A DNA stretch of 64,000 nt from contig JAJZTW010000004.1 of NCBI GenBank assembly GCA_021847345.1, positions 1 through 64,000 on the forward strand, given 5' to 3'. Position numbers and translations under genes: made by a program. Positions 44,229 to 53,815 of the stretch are shown here, piece after piece (the stretch's first letter is position 1; every line of letters begins with the position of its first letter). The DNA is from Pseudomonadota bacterium. GTDB taxonomy: Bacteria > Pseudomonadota > Gammaproteobacteria > Burkholderiales > Burkholderiaceae_C. The notes beneath the pieces were generated by a model. That model had not been told where the DNA came from, did not search any database, and worked only from the letters and a program-made list of their open reading frames with translations.

Positions 44229-45620
44229 GTGGCTGCGGCGCGTGGTCTGCCACAGCAACGCGCCGATTCCGGCGGCGGCCAGCGCGAGCCCCGCCGTGTA
44301 GCTGGCCCAGAAGCCGGCGGCGCCGAGCAGCCAGGCGGGCGTCCACCCCGTCACGTCGAGCCCGACCACATAGCCCCCGGCCAGTCCCACGCCCCACAGA
44401 GACAGCGCGTACATGGCTCCGGGCAGCGCCGCGATGTGCCACGAGCGCAGCGCGAAGGCACTGCAGGCCTGAAGCGCGTCGAACACCTGGTACGCGGCGA
44501 CCAGCGCGAGCAGGTGCCAGGCGACCGCGGCCACCCGCGCGTCGTTGCTGTACCACGATGCGACGACATGGCGCAGCTCGAACAGCAGCAGCGCCGCGCA
44601 GGCCGACAGCACGACCGCGGCGGCCACTCCGGTCCACGCCGCTCGCGCCGCCTCGGCCGGCTGTCCGCCTCCCAGGCGACGCGCCACCACCGATCCGGTG
44701 GCGATGGACAACGCCAGGGGCAGCATGTAGAGCACCGCGGCGACGTTGGCTGCGATCTGGTGTGCCGCCAGCTGTACGTTGCCGGTGCGCGCGATGAACA
44801 GCGCCATGAACGTGAACGACGACACGTCGACCAGCAGGCTGGCGCCGATGGGCAGGCCCAGGCGCAGCAAGGCCCGAAGCTGCGCCGGGTGCGGGCGCAC
44901 CCAGCCGGCCAGGGCCCGCAGCGGGCGCAACCCCGGGTCGCGGGCGTGCTGCCAGCAGGCGCTGCCCAGCAGCAGCCATTGGGTCAGGCTGGTGGCGGCG
45001 GCGCAGCCCAGCACCCCCAGGTGCGGCAGTCCGTGAAGCCCGAAGCGCTCGGGTGCCACCAGCAGCACGTTGAGCGCGAGCTTGCACGCCAGGCCCAGAC
45101 CCTGCGGCAAGGTCACCAGCATGGGCCTGCCGACAGCCTGGCCGAGTGCCACATGGGTGCGGAACAGCATCGCCGCCGGCATGCCCAGCGCCAGGATCTG
45201 CAGGTAGTGGACCGGCAGCGCGGCGTCGCTGCCGGCGGCCAGGCGAAGCAGGGGCTGCGGCCATGACAGCAGCGAGCAGCCGATCAGCGCCAGCAGCGCG
45301 GCCAGCCACAGGCCCTGGCCGAACACCGCGGCGAGCTGCTGCCTGCGCCCGGCGCCGAATTCCCGGCCGAGCGCCGGCAGCAGCGCCTGGGTCACTCCGG
45401 CGAGACTGAGGTAGGTGGTCATGTAGACGGCCTGCCCCAGCGACAGGGTGGCCAGGCCCAGCGTGTCCCCGCTGCGGCCCAGCATGACGGTATCGGCGAC
45501 TCCGAAGCCGATGATCGCGGCCTGTCCGACGAATACCGCGCCAGCCAGGCGCAACAGCTCGCGCAGCAGGCCGGGGATTCCCGCCGGAGCCGCCGCGGCG
45601 CGCTCGCGCACCTCGCGCAT
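44226..45620 (-). CDS. MATE family multidrug/cation efflux transporter (NorM-like)
   Basis: This integral membrane protein of 464 residues has about twelve hydrophobic segments in two similar halves. Typical MATE features are the N-terminal LLRLAGAVFVGQAAIIGFGVADTVMLG, the loop GQAVGRPMLV, and the start of the second half LLRLGLPIGASLLVDVSSFTFMALF. Members export cationic drugs or metabolites with Na+ or H+. The specific substrate is unknown. It lies 3 bases downstream of the glycosyltransferase gene on the same strand, so the two are an operon. Confidence 0.9.
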   Translation of the reverse strand: MREVRERAAAAPAGIPGLLRELLRLAGAVFVGQAAIIGFGVADTVMLGRSGDTLGLATLSLGQAVYMTTYLSLAGVTQALLPALGREFGAGRRQQLAAVFGQGLWLAALLALIGCSLLSWPQPLLRLAAGSDAALPVHYLQILALGMPAAMLFRTHVALGQAVGRPMLVTLPQGLGLACKLALNVLLVAPERFGLHGLPHLGVLGCAAATSLTQWLLLGSACWQHARDPGLRPLRALAGWVRPHPAQLRALLRLGLPIGASLLVDVSSFTFMALFIARTGNVQLAAHQIAANVAAVLYMLPLALSIATGSVVARRLGGGQPAEAARAAWTGVAAAVVLSACAALLLFELRHVVASWYSNDARVAAVAWHLLALVAAYQVFDALQACSAFALRSWHIAALPGAMYALSLWGVGLAGGYVVGLDVTGWTPAWLLGAAGFWASYTAGLALAAAGIGALLWQTTRRSH

Positions 45621-45623
45621 GGC

Positions 45624-47318
45624 TCAGCGCTCCGGCTCGCGGCGCCACAGGCGCAGCAGCTCGTCGCGCTCGCCGGGGCGATTGCCGCTCCACAGCAGGG
45701 TTCCCGGCGGCGGCTCCGGCAGCACGCGGCTGCGCGACACGGTCAGCACGTAGGGCGCGCGCCGCGCGGCGGGCCCGACGCCGGGCAGGAAACGAGCCCC
45801 GCTCCAGTAGCCGAGCAGCGCCTGCTGCGCCGGATTGAGCCCGAGGGTCTGCACGCGCGGGGCGGGGCCCGCCTGCTGGCGGTGCAGCACATAGGCGATG
45901 TCGCGCCCCAGCGGACGGTAGCTGCTGGCGTAGTCGAGCACCGGCAACCACAAGGTGCCGACCAGCACCCAGACCAGCGTGACGCCTCCGGCCGACAGCA
46001 CCATGCCCTTCCACAGCGGATGGCGGTGGCGTCCCACGCGCCAAGCGACGACGGCGGCCCATGCCAGGCTGGCCAGCAGCGCCAGCAGCAGCGGCAGCAT
46101 GCGCAGATGGGCGTGGTAGCCGGGTGCGAGGCGTGCGATGTTGGCGGCGGGCTGCGCCGGCTCGCCGGTCAGCAGCGCGACCCACAGCACCCAGACGACC
46201 AGCGCCAGCAGGCTGAAGAACATCAGCGCGAACCAGTCCAGCGCGGCCAGGCTGCCGCGGCGCATCACCGGCAGCGCCAGCGAGCCGAGCACCGCGGCCG
46301 GCGGCAGCACCAGCAGCAGCGGGGCGCTGCCGCTGCTGCTGAGCAGGGCCGACAACAGGCACAACAGGCCCAGCGCCAGCGGCGCGAGCACGTGCCAGGC
46401 CCCCAGCGAGGCCCGCCAGCGCCACACCGCCAGGCAGGCCAGCGGCCACGCCGGCCACAGGAACCAGGCCAGCACGCCGAGCAGATGCCGCAGCGAACGG
46501 GTGTTCGGCCAGCGTGCCGCAGTGGCGCCGTGCACGTGCCAGAGCACCAAGCCGCACACGGCGATGCCGACGAGCAGCGCGGGCAGCGAGGCGAAGCGGC
46601 GCAAGCCCGGCCCCGGCACGAACAGCAGCAGCGCGCACAGCAGCGCGGCGAACAGGCCCAGCCACGGCGCGCCGCTCAGGCCCAGCGCCAGCACGCCGCC
46701 GCACAGCGCCAGTGACGCCGCCAGCGCACGTACCGGCACCAGCGACAGGCCGAGCAGCAAGCTGCCGACGCCCGCCAGTTGCACCAGGGCCGGGGTGGTC
46801 TCGTGCCCGCGCACCAGCAGCCCGAGGCATGCCAGCAGGCTGAGCAGCGCGCCGTCGGCCATCGCGCGGGCATAGGCCACGCGCGGCACCGGTTCGCCGA
46901 AGGCAGGCCGCACCGGCTGCGCCTCGTCGCGCAGGGCCAGAAAGTAGGCGGCGTGCCAGATCTGCGCCAGGCACAGGCCGAGCACGAGCATGAAGGGCAG
47001 CCGGCTGGCTGCAGGCGCTCCGAACCAGGCGCCGAAGCACCTCACGCCGATGGCGCCCAGCCAGTAGGCCAGCCAGCCGCCATCGACGGCGCGTTCCCAC
47101 AGCGCCGGATGCAGCCAGGTGGAGTGGCCCTGGGCGATCTGCCAGGCCACGCCGAAGGTCTGCCCGTCGCCGGTCCAGGGGTCGCGGCCGACGAAGCCGG
47201 GAAGCAGGTAGGCCGCGCACAGCAGCCACAGCGGCCAGCGCGGCAGGCGGGCCACGCTTTCCCTGCTGACCACCGGCCGGGGCGCCGGCGCGCGCGGGGA
47301 TTCGGCGGAGCGGTTCAT
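45624..47318 (-). CDS. ArnT/PMT-like polytopic membrane glycosyltransferase
   Basis: This 564-residue membrane protein has about ten or more hydrophobic segments. After a short cytosolic start it has the first helix (LPRWPLWLLCAAYLLPGFVG) followed by GRDPWTGDGQTFG, which occupies the place of the acidic catalytic loop of GT39/GT83 (ArnT/PMT) enzymes. A soluble C-terminal region ends LRLWRREPER. Such enzymes move a sugar from a polyprenyl-phosphate donor to lipid A or protein. The acceptor is unknown. ATG 47318 is chosen because the frame upstream is not protein-like. Confidence 0.75.
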   Translation of the reverse strand: MNRSAESPRAPAPRPVVSRESVARLPRWPLWLLCAAYLLPGFVGRDPWTGDGQTFGVAWQIAQGHSTWLHPALWERAVDGGWLAYWLGAIGVRCFGAWFGAPAASRLPFMLVLGLCLAQIWHAAYFLALRDEAQPVRPAFGEPVPRVAYARAMADGALLSLLACLGLLVRGHETTPALVQLAGVGSLLLGLSLVPVRALAASLALCGGVLALGLSGAPWLGLFAALLCALLLFVPGPGLRRFASLPALLVGIAVCGLVLWHVHGATAARWPNTRSLRHLLGVLAWFLWPAWPLACLAVWRWRASLGAWHVLAPLALGLLCLLSALLSSSGSAPLLLVLPPAAVLGSLALPVMRRGSLAALDWFALMFFSLLALVVWVLWVALLTGEPAQPAANIARLAPGYHAHLRMLPLLLALLASLAWAAVVAWRVGRHRHPLWKGMVLSAGGVTLVWVLVGTLWLPVLDYASSYRPLGRDIAYVLHRQQAGPAPRVQTLGLNPAQQALLGYWSGARFLPGVGPAARRAPYVLTVSRSRVLPEPPPGTLLWSGNRPGERDELLRLWRREPER

Positions 47319-47404
47319 GGGCGTGGCAGTGCGGACGTGGCGATGCGAACGCCTTGTTCGGCGCCGCGCGGTGTGGCCGGCATGCGCGCGCCGGGCGATG
47401 GGCG

Positions 47405-47430
47405 AAAAAACGGGCAGCCAGGCTGCCCGT
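47405..47430 (-). terminator. intrinsic terminator of rpmE2
   Basis: ACGGGCAGCC (47410-47419) and GGCTGCCCGT (47421-47430) are perfect reverse complements, and on the minus strand the stem is followed by TTTTTT. It lies 45 bases after the rpmE2 stop codon and separates it from the glycosyltransferase gene. Confidence 0.88.
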
Positions 47431-47475
47431 CGATTTCCCGCAGGGGACGGGCCGGCCGTGCCGGTCCCGCGGAAT

Positions 47476-47748
47476 TTACTTCTTGCTGTTCGCGGACGCA
47501 GCGGCGCGCGCGAATTTCTGACGGAACTTGTCCACGCGGCCACCCAGCGAGTCGATGCTCTTCTGCGTGCCCGTGTAGAACGGGTGCGACTCCGACGAGG
47601 TGTCCAGCTTGAACAGCGGCAGCTCGCGGCCGTCGTCCATCTTCACGGTCTCGCGGGTCTGCGCGGTCGACGGAATGACGAACTTGCTGCCGTTGGACAG
47701 GTCGACGAAGCACACGTCGCGGTATTCGGGGTGGATGCCTGGTTTCAT
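47476..47748 (-). CDS. rpmE2: 50S ribosomal protein L31 type B
   Basis: This 90-residue ribosomal protein begins MKPGIHPEYRDVCFVDLSNG and continues FVIPSTAQTRETV and SHPFYTGTQKSIDSLGGRVDKF. It lacks the CxxC zinc ligands of type A L31, so it is the zinc-independent C- form. In organisms with both forms, type B is used when zinc is scarce; in Burkholderiales it is often the main copy next to rho. ATG 47748 starts the conserved protein. It follows rho on the same strand with about 125 bases between them. Confidence 0.96.
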   Translation of the reverse strand: MKPGIHPEYRDVCFVDLSNGSKFVIPSTAQTRETVKMDDGRELPLFKLDTSSESHPFYTGTQKSIDSLGGRVDKFRQKFARAAASANSKK

Positions 47749-47845
47749 GATGGGGTTTCCGAAAAAGTGCGGCCAGCCGCAGCGCGAGCCCGACGCCATG
47801 CGCACGCAAGGCGCTCGCGGCCGCTGTACTTAGCCAAAGGGGCGC

Positions 47846-47851
47846 ATTATC
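47846..47851 (-). promoter_or_regulatory. extended -10 promoter element of rpmE2
   Basis: On the minus strand the sequence TGC-GATAAT forms an extended -10 element about 100 bases upstream of the rpmE2 start and just after the rho stop codon. No good -35 is present, as expected for an extended -10 promoter. This would give rpmE2 transcription independent of rho. Confidence 0.45.
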
Positions 47852-47873
47852 GCATGAATGGGAAGCGCGTCAC

Positions 47874-49136
<1,263 letters not shown>

Positions 49137-49540
49137 GGTGGAGCTGGGGCGATGAAGGAACTGAAGGCGCAACGGCGCGGCGTCATGCCGGCGCGATGGA
49201 CGGGCCGTGACTACGGCGGGAAGGGATGCGGCGTACGGAGCGAGTCGCGGGGGCCGGCGGGCGGCCGATGCAGCTTGCGGGCCGCATGCGAAGCGGGGTA
49301 TGGGTGCGTCGGTTGCGTGGGGGCGCTCGCGCGCCCCTTGGCACGGGTTGCGCGTCAGCGGGGAAAAGCGGGATGACTCGAGGTGGCCCGGCCGCAGCCT
49401 CGCGGATTTCGCAACGGTGTCGGCCTGGACCCCGCGTGGGTGTGCGGGGCGCCCGCGGCACGCGGCCGGCGGGCGCATCGGTACTCGGCGGCGCGCGCGA
49501 CCCGGAGCAAGGCGCCGGGCCCTTCGCGCAGCATCACCGA
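49137..49540 (-). promoter_or_regulatory. long rho leader / trxA-rho spacer
   Basis: This gap of 404 bases contains no convincing gene. It must hold the rho 5' leader and any rho promoter. It is very GC-rich with several short inverted runs, and no intrinsic terminator with a T-run follows trxA. In E. coli rho is autoregulated through Rho-dependent termination in its leader; a similar role here is possible but unproven. Confidence 0.4.
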
Positions 49541-49867
49541 TTATATATTCGCGTCGAGAAAGGAAGTCAGCTGGGTCTTGGAAAGGGCACCCACCTTGGT
49601 GGCCGCGACCTCTCCGTTCTTGAACAGCATCAGCGTCGGAATGCCGCGAATGCCGTACTTGGCCGGCACGTTGCGGTTTTCATCGACGTTGACCTTCATG
49701 ATCTGCAAGCGACCCTGGTATTCACCGGCGATTTCATCCAGGATCGGCGCCACCATGCGGCACGGGCCGCACCATTCGGCCCAGTAGTCGATCAGCACGG
49801 GGGTGGATGATTTCAGCACATCCTGCTCGAAGGACGCATCGGTGGTGTGTTTGATCAGGTCGCTCAT
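49541..49867 (-). CDS. trxA: thioredoxin 1
   Basis: This 108-residue disulfide reductant has the active site [13 protein letters not shown] (WCGPC at about 31-35), the conserved cis-proline region [15 protein letters not shown] and the usual C-terminal helix LTSFLDANI. It supplies electrons to ribonucleotide reductase, peroxiredoxins and methionine sulfoxide reductases. It lies upstream of rho on the same strand; the intergenic region with the SRP RNA gene lies upstream of it. Confidence 0.97.
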   Translation of the reverse strand: MSDLIKHTTDASFEQDVLKSSTPVLIDYWAEWCGPCRMVAPILDEIAGEYQGRLQIMKVNVDENRNVPAKYGIRGIPTLMLFKNGEVAATKVGALSKTQLTSFLDANI

Positions 49868-50149
49868 GACTATTCCAGGTCGGTACTTTCCCGCGCTCGA
49901 CGGGCCGCGGGGATGCGGCTGGGCCCATGGGGCTGGCCCGGGCTCTATTTAACCCCGAATCTTGTTCGGACGTGTATCGCTGAATCCTCGCAATGCACAG
50001 GACGAATGGTACTTGTCGATGGGGTGGGGGGTATTTCGCCATATGCCGGCAGGCCCGGGCCGCGCGTCGCGCATTGGCTCGCGAGCCCATCCGGCCTGTG
50101 CAGCAAGCTGGGGTTCGCCGCGCGGCGCGCGCCGGACCCTGGAAAGAGG

Positions 50150-50246
50150 TGACGAGCCGTACCCCCGGCACTTGCGGGGAACGGCTGTGGCTGCTCCGTT
50201 CCCGGCCTGACCAGGTTCACCGCGCCGCAATGCGGGGCGGCCCGTC
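50150..50246 (-). ncRNA. ffs: signal recognition particle 4.5S RNA
   Basis: Read on the minus strand, the conserved domain IV appears at 50183-50220: GTGAACCTGGTCAGG, a CCG-GGAA-CGG tetraloop stem, and GAGCAGCCACAGCC on the 3' side of the symmetric internal loop. The flanks pair into the closing helix (GGGCCGCCCC at the 5' end with GGGG...CGGCTC at the 3' end). The ends are set by this helix and are accurate to about 5 bases. A TACAAT -10 box lies just upstream. The RNA with Ffh targets membrane proteins to SecYEG. The location beside dnaX is common in betaproteobacteria. Confidence 0.88.
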
Positions 50247-50254
50247 AACTCGCT

Positions 50255-50260
50255 ATTGTA
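50255..50260 (-). promoter_or_regulatory. -10 box of the SRP RNA gene
   Basis: TACAAT on the minus strand lies about 8 bases before the predicted 5' end of the SRP RNA, at the right distance for transcription start there. No clear -35 hexamer was found. Confidence 0.5.
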
Positions 50261-50303
50261 CGCATGCCGCGGGCTGCGCGGCCGCGGGTCAGGCGCGCGA
50301 CCT

Positions 50304-50309
50304 TACAAT
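50304..50309 (+). promoter_or_regulatory. -10-like box of dnaX
   Basis: TACAAT on the plus strand lies 7 bases before the dnaX ATG at 50317. If used, it would give a very short or absent leader. It is divergent from the SRP RNA promoter, about 44 bases away. Confidence 0.35.
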
Positions 50310-50316
50310 CGAGGCC

Positions 50317-52101
50317 ATGTCGAGTACCGTGCTGGCGCGCAAGTGGCGCCCCAAGACCTTCGCCACCCTGGTGGGTCAGGACCATGTCGTGCGTGCGCTG
50401 ACGCACGCGTTGCAGCGCCGTCGCCTGCACCACGCCTATCTGTTCACCGGCACACGAGGCGTGGGCAAGACCACCATCGCGCGCATCCTGGCCAAGTCCC
50501 TGAACTGCACGGGGCCCGACGGCAGCGGGGACATCACCGCCGAGCCCTGCGGGGTGTGCGAGGCCTGCACGGAGATCGACGCCGGCCGTTTCGTCGACTA
50601 CATCGAGCTCGACGCCGCGTCGAATCGCGGCGTCGACGACATGACCCGCCTGCTCGAGCAGGCGGTCTACAAGCCGACCGCCGGGCGCTTCAAGGTCTAC
50701 ATGATCGACGAAGTGCACATGCTGTCCAACCACGCCTTCAACGCGATGTTGAAGACCCTGGAGGAGCCGCCCGAGCAGGTGCTTTTCGTGCTGGCCACCA
50801 CCGATCCGCAGAAGGTCCCGGTCACAGTGCTCAGCCGCTGCCTGCAGTTCGCGCTGAAATCCATGCCGGCCGCCGCGGTGGCCGGGCATCTGCAGCAGGT
50901 GCTGCAGGCCGAGGGCGTGGGTTTCGAGCCCGCCGCGCTGCAGGCGCTGGGGCGCGCGGCGCGCGGTTCGATGCGCGACGCGTTGTCGCTTGCCGACCAG
51001 GCCATCGCGTTCGGCGCCGGGCGGGTCGAGCTCGACGGCGTGCGCCAGATGCTCGGCGCGGTGGATTCGTCGTATCTGTTCGACCTGCTGCGCGCGCTGG
51101 CGGCCGGCGACGCCGCCGCGCTGCTGCGCCTGGCCGAGGCCATGGACCAGCGCTCGCTGTCGCTCAGCCAGGCGCTGGAGGACCTCGCCGCGCTGCTGCA
51201 GCGCATCGCCGCGCTGCAGGTGCTGCCGCAGTCCCTGGACGAGTCCGACCCCGACGCCGACGCACTGCGCGAACTGGCCGCGGCGCTGGCGCCGGAGACC
51301 CTGCAGCTGGCGTACAGCATGGTGCTGCAGGGCCGCGGCGAGCTCGCGCTGGCCCCCGATGCCCTGTGCGGTTTCAGCATGGTGATGCTGCGCCTGCTGT
51401 GCTTCGCTCCCGTCGACACCTCGCCGGCCGCGCGCGCCTTCGACGCGGCGCCGGCGAAACCGGCGCGCGCCGCGTCGCCAGCTGCGGCGACGCCGGCACC
51501 CGCTGCGGCGCGCGAGTCGTCCGCGCCCGCCCCGCAGCGCGCGCAGACGCGTGCCGACTCGGCGCCCGCGCCGAGCCAGGCCGCCGAAGCGGAACCCGAA
51601 CCCGAACCCGAGCCTGCGCCTGAGCCTGCGCAGGCGTCTGCGCAGGCTCGCGACCCCGAGCCTGCGGCGGCCGCTGCTGGCGCGCCCGATGCGTCGGCGG
51701 ACCCGCCGCGTCGATCGGGGCCCGAGCCGGCTGCCGACTGGCCCGAACTGGCGCGAGAGCTGCCGCTGGTGGCGCTGGCGCGCAGCCTGGCGCTGCAAAG
51801 CGAGTGGGTGGGCGAACGCGATGGCGCATGGTGGCTTCGCGTGCCCAGCGAGCAGTACACGCGAGGCGGTGCGCTGGAACGCGTGCAGGCGGCGCTGGCC
51901 GAGCGCCTGGGACGCCCGGTGGAACTTCGCGTGGAGGTCGGCGCGGTGCGCGACACCGCCCAGCTGCGTGCCGCCGCGTTGCGCGCGCAGCGCCAGCAGC
52001 AGGCCGAGCAGGCCATCGCCGCCGACCCTCTGGTGCGCCAGCTGGTCGACGAGCTCGGCGCGCAGATCGTTCCCGGGTCGGTGCGCCCGCTGGACGCCTG
52101 A
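50317..52101 (+). CDS. dnaX: DNA polymerase III subunit tau/gamma
   Basis: This is the clamp-loader ATPase of the replicative polymerase. The 594-residue protein has Walker A GTRGVGKTTIARILAK near residues 45-60, a four-cysteine zinc motif (C-x-EPCGVCEAC), Walker B YMIDEVHML and the sensor LSRCLQF. Domain III follows, then a disordered linker rich in Ala/Pro with an EPEPEPEPAPEP run (about 425-445), and a C-terminal tau domain. No A-rich slippery heptamer was noticed, so there is no evidence for gamma by frameshifting. ATG 50317 fits the family start. It heads the conserved dnaX-ybaB-recR operon. Confidence 0.97.
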   Translation: MSSTVLARKWRPKTFATLVGQDHVVRALTHALQRRRLHHAYLFTGTRGVGKTTIARILAKSLNCTGPDGSGDITAEPCGVCEACTEIDAGRFVDYIELDAASNRGVDDMTRLLEQAVYKPTAGRFKVYMIDEVHMLSNHAFNAMLKTLEEPPEQVLFVLATTDPQKVPVTVLSRCLQFALKSMPAAAVAGHLQQVLQAEGVGFEPAALQALGRAARGSMRDALSLADQAIAFGAGRVELDGVRQMLGAVDSSYLFDLLRALAAGDAAALLRLAEAMDQRSLSLSQALEDLAALLQRIAALQVLPQSLDESDPDADALRELAAALAPETLQLAYSMVLQGRGELALAPDALCGFSMVMLRLLCFAPVDTSPAARAFDAAPAKPARAASPAAATPAPAAARESSAPAPQRAQTRADSAPAPSQAAEAEPEPEPEPAPEPAQASAQARDPEPAAAAAGAPDASADPPRRSGPEPAADWPELARELPLVALARSLALQSEWVGERDGAWWLRVPSEQYTRGGALERVQAALAERLGRPVELRVEVGAVRDTAQLRAAALRAQRQQQAEQAIAADPLVRQLVDELGAQIVPGSVRPLDA

Positions 52102-52134
52102 CTTTGATTCGAATTTCCCCAACCAGGAGTACGC

Positions 52135-52464
52135 ATGTTCAACAAGGGACAGTTGTCGGGCCTGATGAAACAGGCCCAGGTAATGCAGGAAAACATCAAG
52201 CGCGTGCAGGAGGAACTCGGCCGCCTGGAGGTCGAGGGCCAGTCGGGCGGGGGCCTGGTCAAGGTGCTGATGACCTGCAAGCACGAGGTCAGGCGCGTGA
52301 ACATCGACCCCAGCCTGGTCGCCGATGACCGCGACATGCTCGAGGATCTGGTGACCGCCGCGTTCAACGACGCAGTGCGCAAGGCCGAGGCGACCTCGCA
52401 GGAAAAGATGGCCGCCGCCACGGCCGGCATGCCGCTGCCCCCGGGCATGAAGCTGCCGTTCTGA
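52135..52464 (+). CDS. ybaB: YbaB/EbfC family nucleoid-associated protein
   Basis: This 109-residue DNA-binding protein has the family sequence [43 protein letters not shown] and the acidic segment [18 protein letters not shown], ending in a Met/Pro-rich tail. It forms dimers that bind DNA near recombination and repair loci. An AGGAG site precedes the ATG. It lies between dnaX and recR as in most bacteria. Confidence 0.95.
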   Translation: MFNKGQLSGLMKQAQVMQENIKRVQEELGRLEVEGQSGGGLVKVLMTCKHEVRRVNIDPSLVADDRDMLEDLVTAAFNDAVRKAEATSQEKMAAATAGMPLPPGMKLPF

Positions 52465-52498
52465 TCGGGTCGGGAGCCATGTCGTCGAGGAGCCGCCC

Positions 52499-53113
52499 GT
52501 GAGTGCCGCGCAGGCCCCGCTGCGCGTGCCGGCGCTGGACGCGCTGATCGAGGCGCTGCGCGCGCTGCCCGGCGTCGGCCCGAAAAGCGCCGCGCGCATG
52601 GCCTTTCACCTGCTGCAGCACGATCGCGACGCGGCCGAGGCCCTGCAGCACAGCCTGGAGCACGCGCTGCGGGCGATCCGGCGCTGCGAATCGTGCAACA
52701 CCTACACCGAGACGCCGCTGTGCGCCACCTGCGCCGATCCGCGGCGCGACCGGCGCCAGTTGTGCGTGGTCGAGACCCCGGCCGACCTGGCCGCCGTCGA
52801 ACAGTCGATGGGCTATCGCGGACTGTACTTCGTGCTCATGGGGCGCCTGAGCCCGCTGGACGGACTGGGCCCGAAGGACATCGGGCTCGACCGCCTGCTG
52901 CAGCGCCTGCGTGCCGACCCGGTCGAGGAGCTGATCCTGGCGACCAATTTCACCAACGAGGGAGAGGCCACGGCGCATGTCATCGCCGAGACCCTGCGCC
53001 CGCTCGACCTGCGCATCACGCGCCTGGCGCGCGGCGTGCCGTCGGGAGCCGAGCTGGAATATGTCGACCTCGGCACGCTGGCGCGCGCGCTGGTCGATCG
53101 CCGCGGGGCCTGA
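52499..53113 (+). CDS. recR: recombination protein RecR
   Basis: RecR works with RecO (and RecF) to load RecA at single-strand gaps. The 204-residue protein has the helix-hairpin-helix [20 protein letters not shown], the zinc finger [16 protein letters not shown], and a Toprim domain with [12 protein letters not shown] and [11 protein letters not shown]. The start is GTG 52499, with GAGGAG 7 bases upstream; the nearest ATG is out of frame. It is the third gene of the dnaX operon. Confidence 0.96.
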   Translation: MSAAQAPLRVPALDALIEALRALPGVGPKSAARMAFHLLQHDRDAAEALQHSLEHALRAIRRCESCNTYTETPLCATCADPRRDRRQLCVVETPADLAAVEQSMGYRGLYFVLMGRLSPLDGLGPKDIGLDRLLQRLRADPVEELILATNFTNEGEATAHVIAETLRPLDLRITRLARGVPSGAELEYVDLGTLARALVDRRGA

Positions 53114-53116
53114 GCC

Positions 53117-53782
53117 GTGAACGCTGGGTCCGCGTGGGCCCGGCGGGGCAGCGCAGCCATGCCGCCGTCTCGTCGCCAGCTTCCGGCGCTGTACCTCATC
53201 ACGCCCCAGCCGGGGGAATCGGACACCGAGTTCCTGCAGGGCCTGCGCGCCGCTCTGGACTCACGGGTCGACGCCTTGCCGCTGGTGCGCTTTCGCGCCC
53301 ACGGGATGTCGCCACAGCGCTGGCGGCGCCTGGCCGCCGAGGCGCTGCGCGCCTGCCACGAACGGGGGGCGCTGCTGCTGCTGGGCCCCGACGCCGCGGC
53401 GGACATCTCGGTCGACGAACTGCTCGCCAGCGGCGCCGACGGCGTGCACCTGCCGTCACGGGTGCTGACACAGCTCGACGCCGTGACGCGCCCCCCGGGT
53501 CGGCTGCTCGCCGCCTCGTGTCACGACGCGGCGCAACTGCTGCAGGCGCAGCGCCTGGGAGTCGACCTGGTCACGCTGTCGCCGGTGCTGCCCACGACGA
53601 GTCACCCGGGCGCGCCGGGGCTGGGCTGGCAGCGGCTGCGCGAGCTGTGCCGCAGCACCCGCCTGCCCGTGTATGCCCTCGGAGGCCTCGGCGAGCAGGA
53701 CCTCGGGCGGGCGCGCGAAGCCGGCGCGCATGGCGTGGCGGCGATCCGCGGCCTGTGGCCCGGGGCGCTGCCGCGGGCGTAA
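53117..53782 (+). CDS. stand-alone TenI/ThiE-like (thiamine phosphate synthase family) protein
   Basis: This 221-residue TIM-barrel protein has the ThiE/TenI pattern: PALYLITP at the first strand, GADGVHLPSRVL, AASCHDAAQLLQAQ, LVTLSPVLPTTSHPGAPGLGW and VYALGGLGEQDL. The usual ThiE residues of the HLGQxD loop are replaced (HLPS), so true thiamine phosphate synthase activity is doubtful. It resembles the TenI-like C-terminal domain often fused to a Nudix (MutT) domain in betaproteobacteria, but no Nudix domain is present. The start is uncertain: GTG 53117 (3 bases after recR) or ATG 53159. Confidence 0.78.
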   Translation: MNAGSAWARRGSAAMPPSRRQLPALYLITPQPGESDTEFLQGLRAALDSRVDALPLVRFRAHGMSPQRWRRLAAEALRACHERGALLLLGPDAAADISVDELLASGADGVHLPSRVLTQLDAVTRPPGRLLAASCHDAAQLLQAQRLGVDLVTLSPVLPTTSHPGAPGLGWQRLRELCRSTRLPVYALGGLGEQDLGRAREAGAHGVAAIRGLWPGALPRA

Positions 53783-53815
53783 TATGCGCGAATTCGCATT
53801 TACGGAAATAAAGCC

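Noticed and set aside
51580-51670. Programmed frameshift site for the gamma subunit in dnaX
   Set aside because: The region is a hexanucleotide-type GAACCC/GAGCCT repeat encoding EP runs; no A-rich slippery heptamer with a following stop was seen.
49993-52101. DnaX with an N-terminal extension reading through the SRP RNA region
   Set aside because: The extension overlaps the SRP RNA gene on the other strand and the dnaX -10 box; the family starts at the internal ATG 50317.
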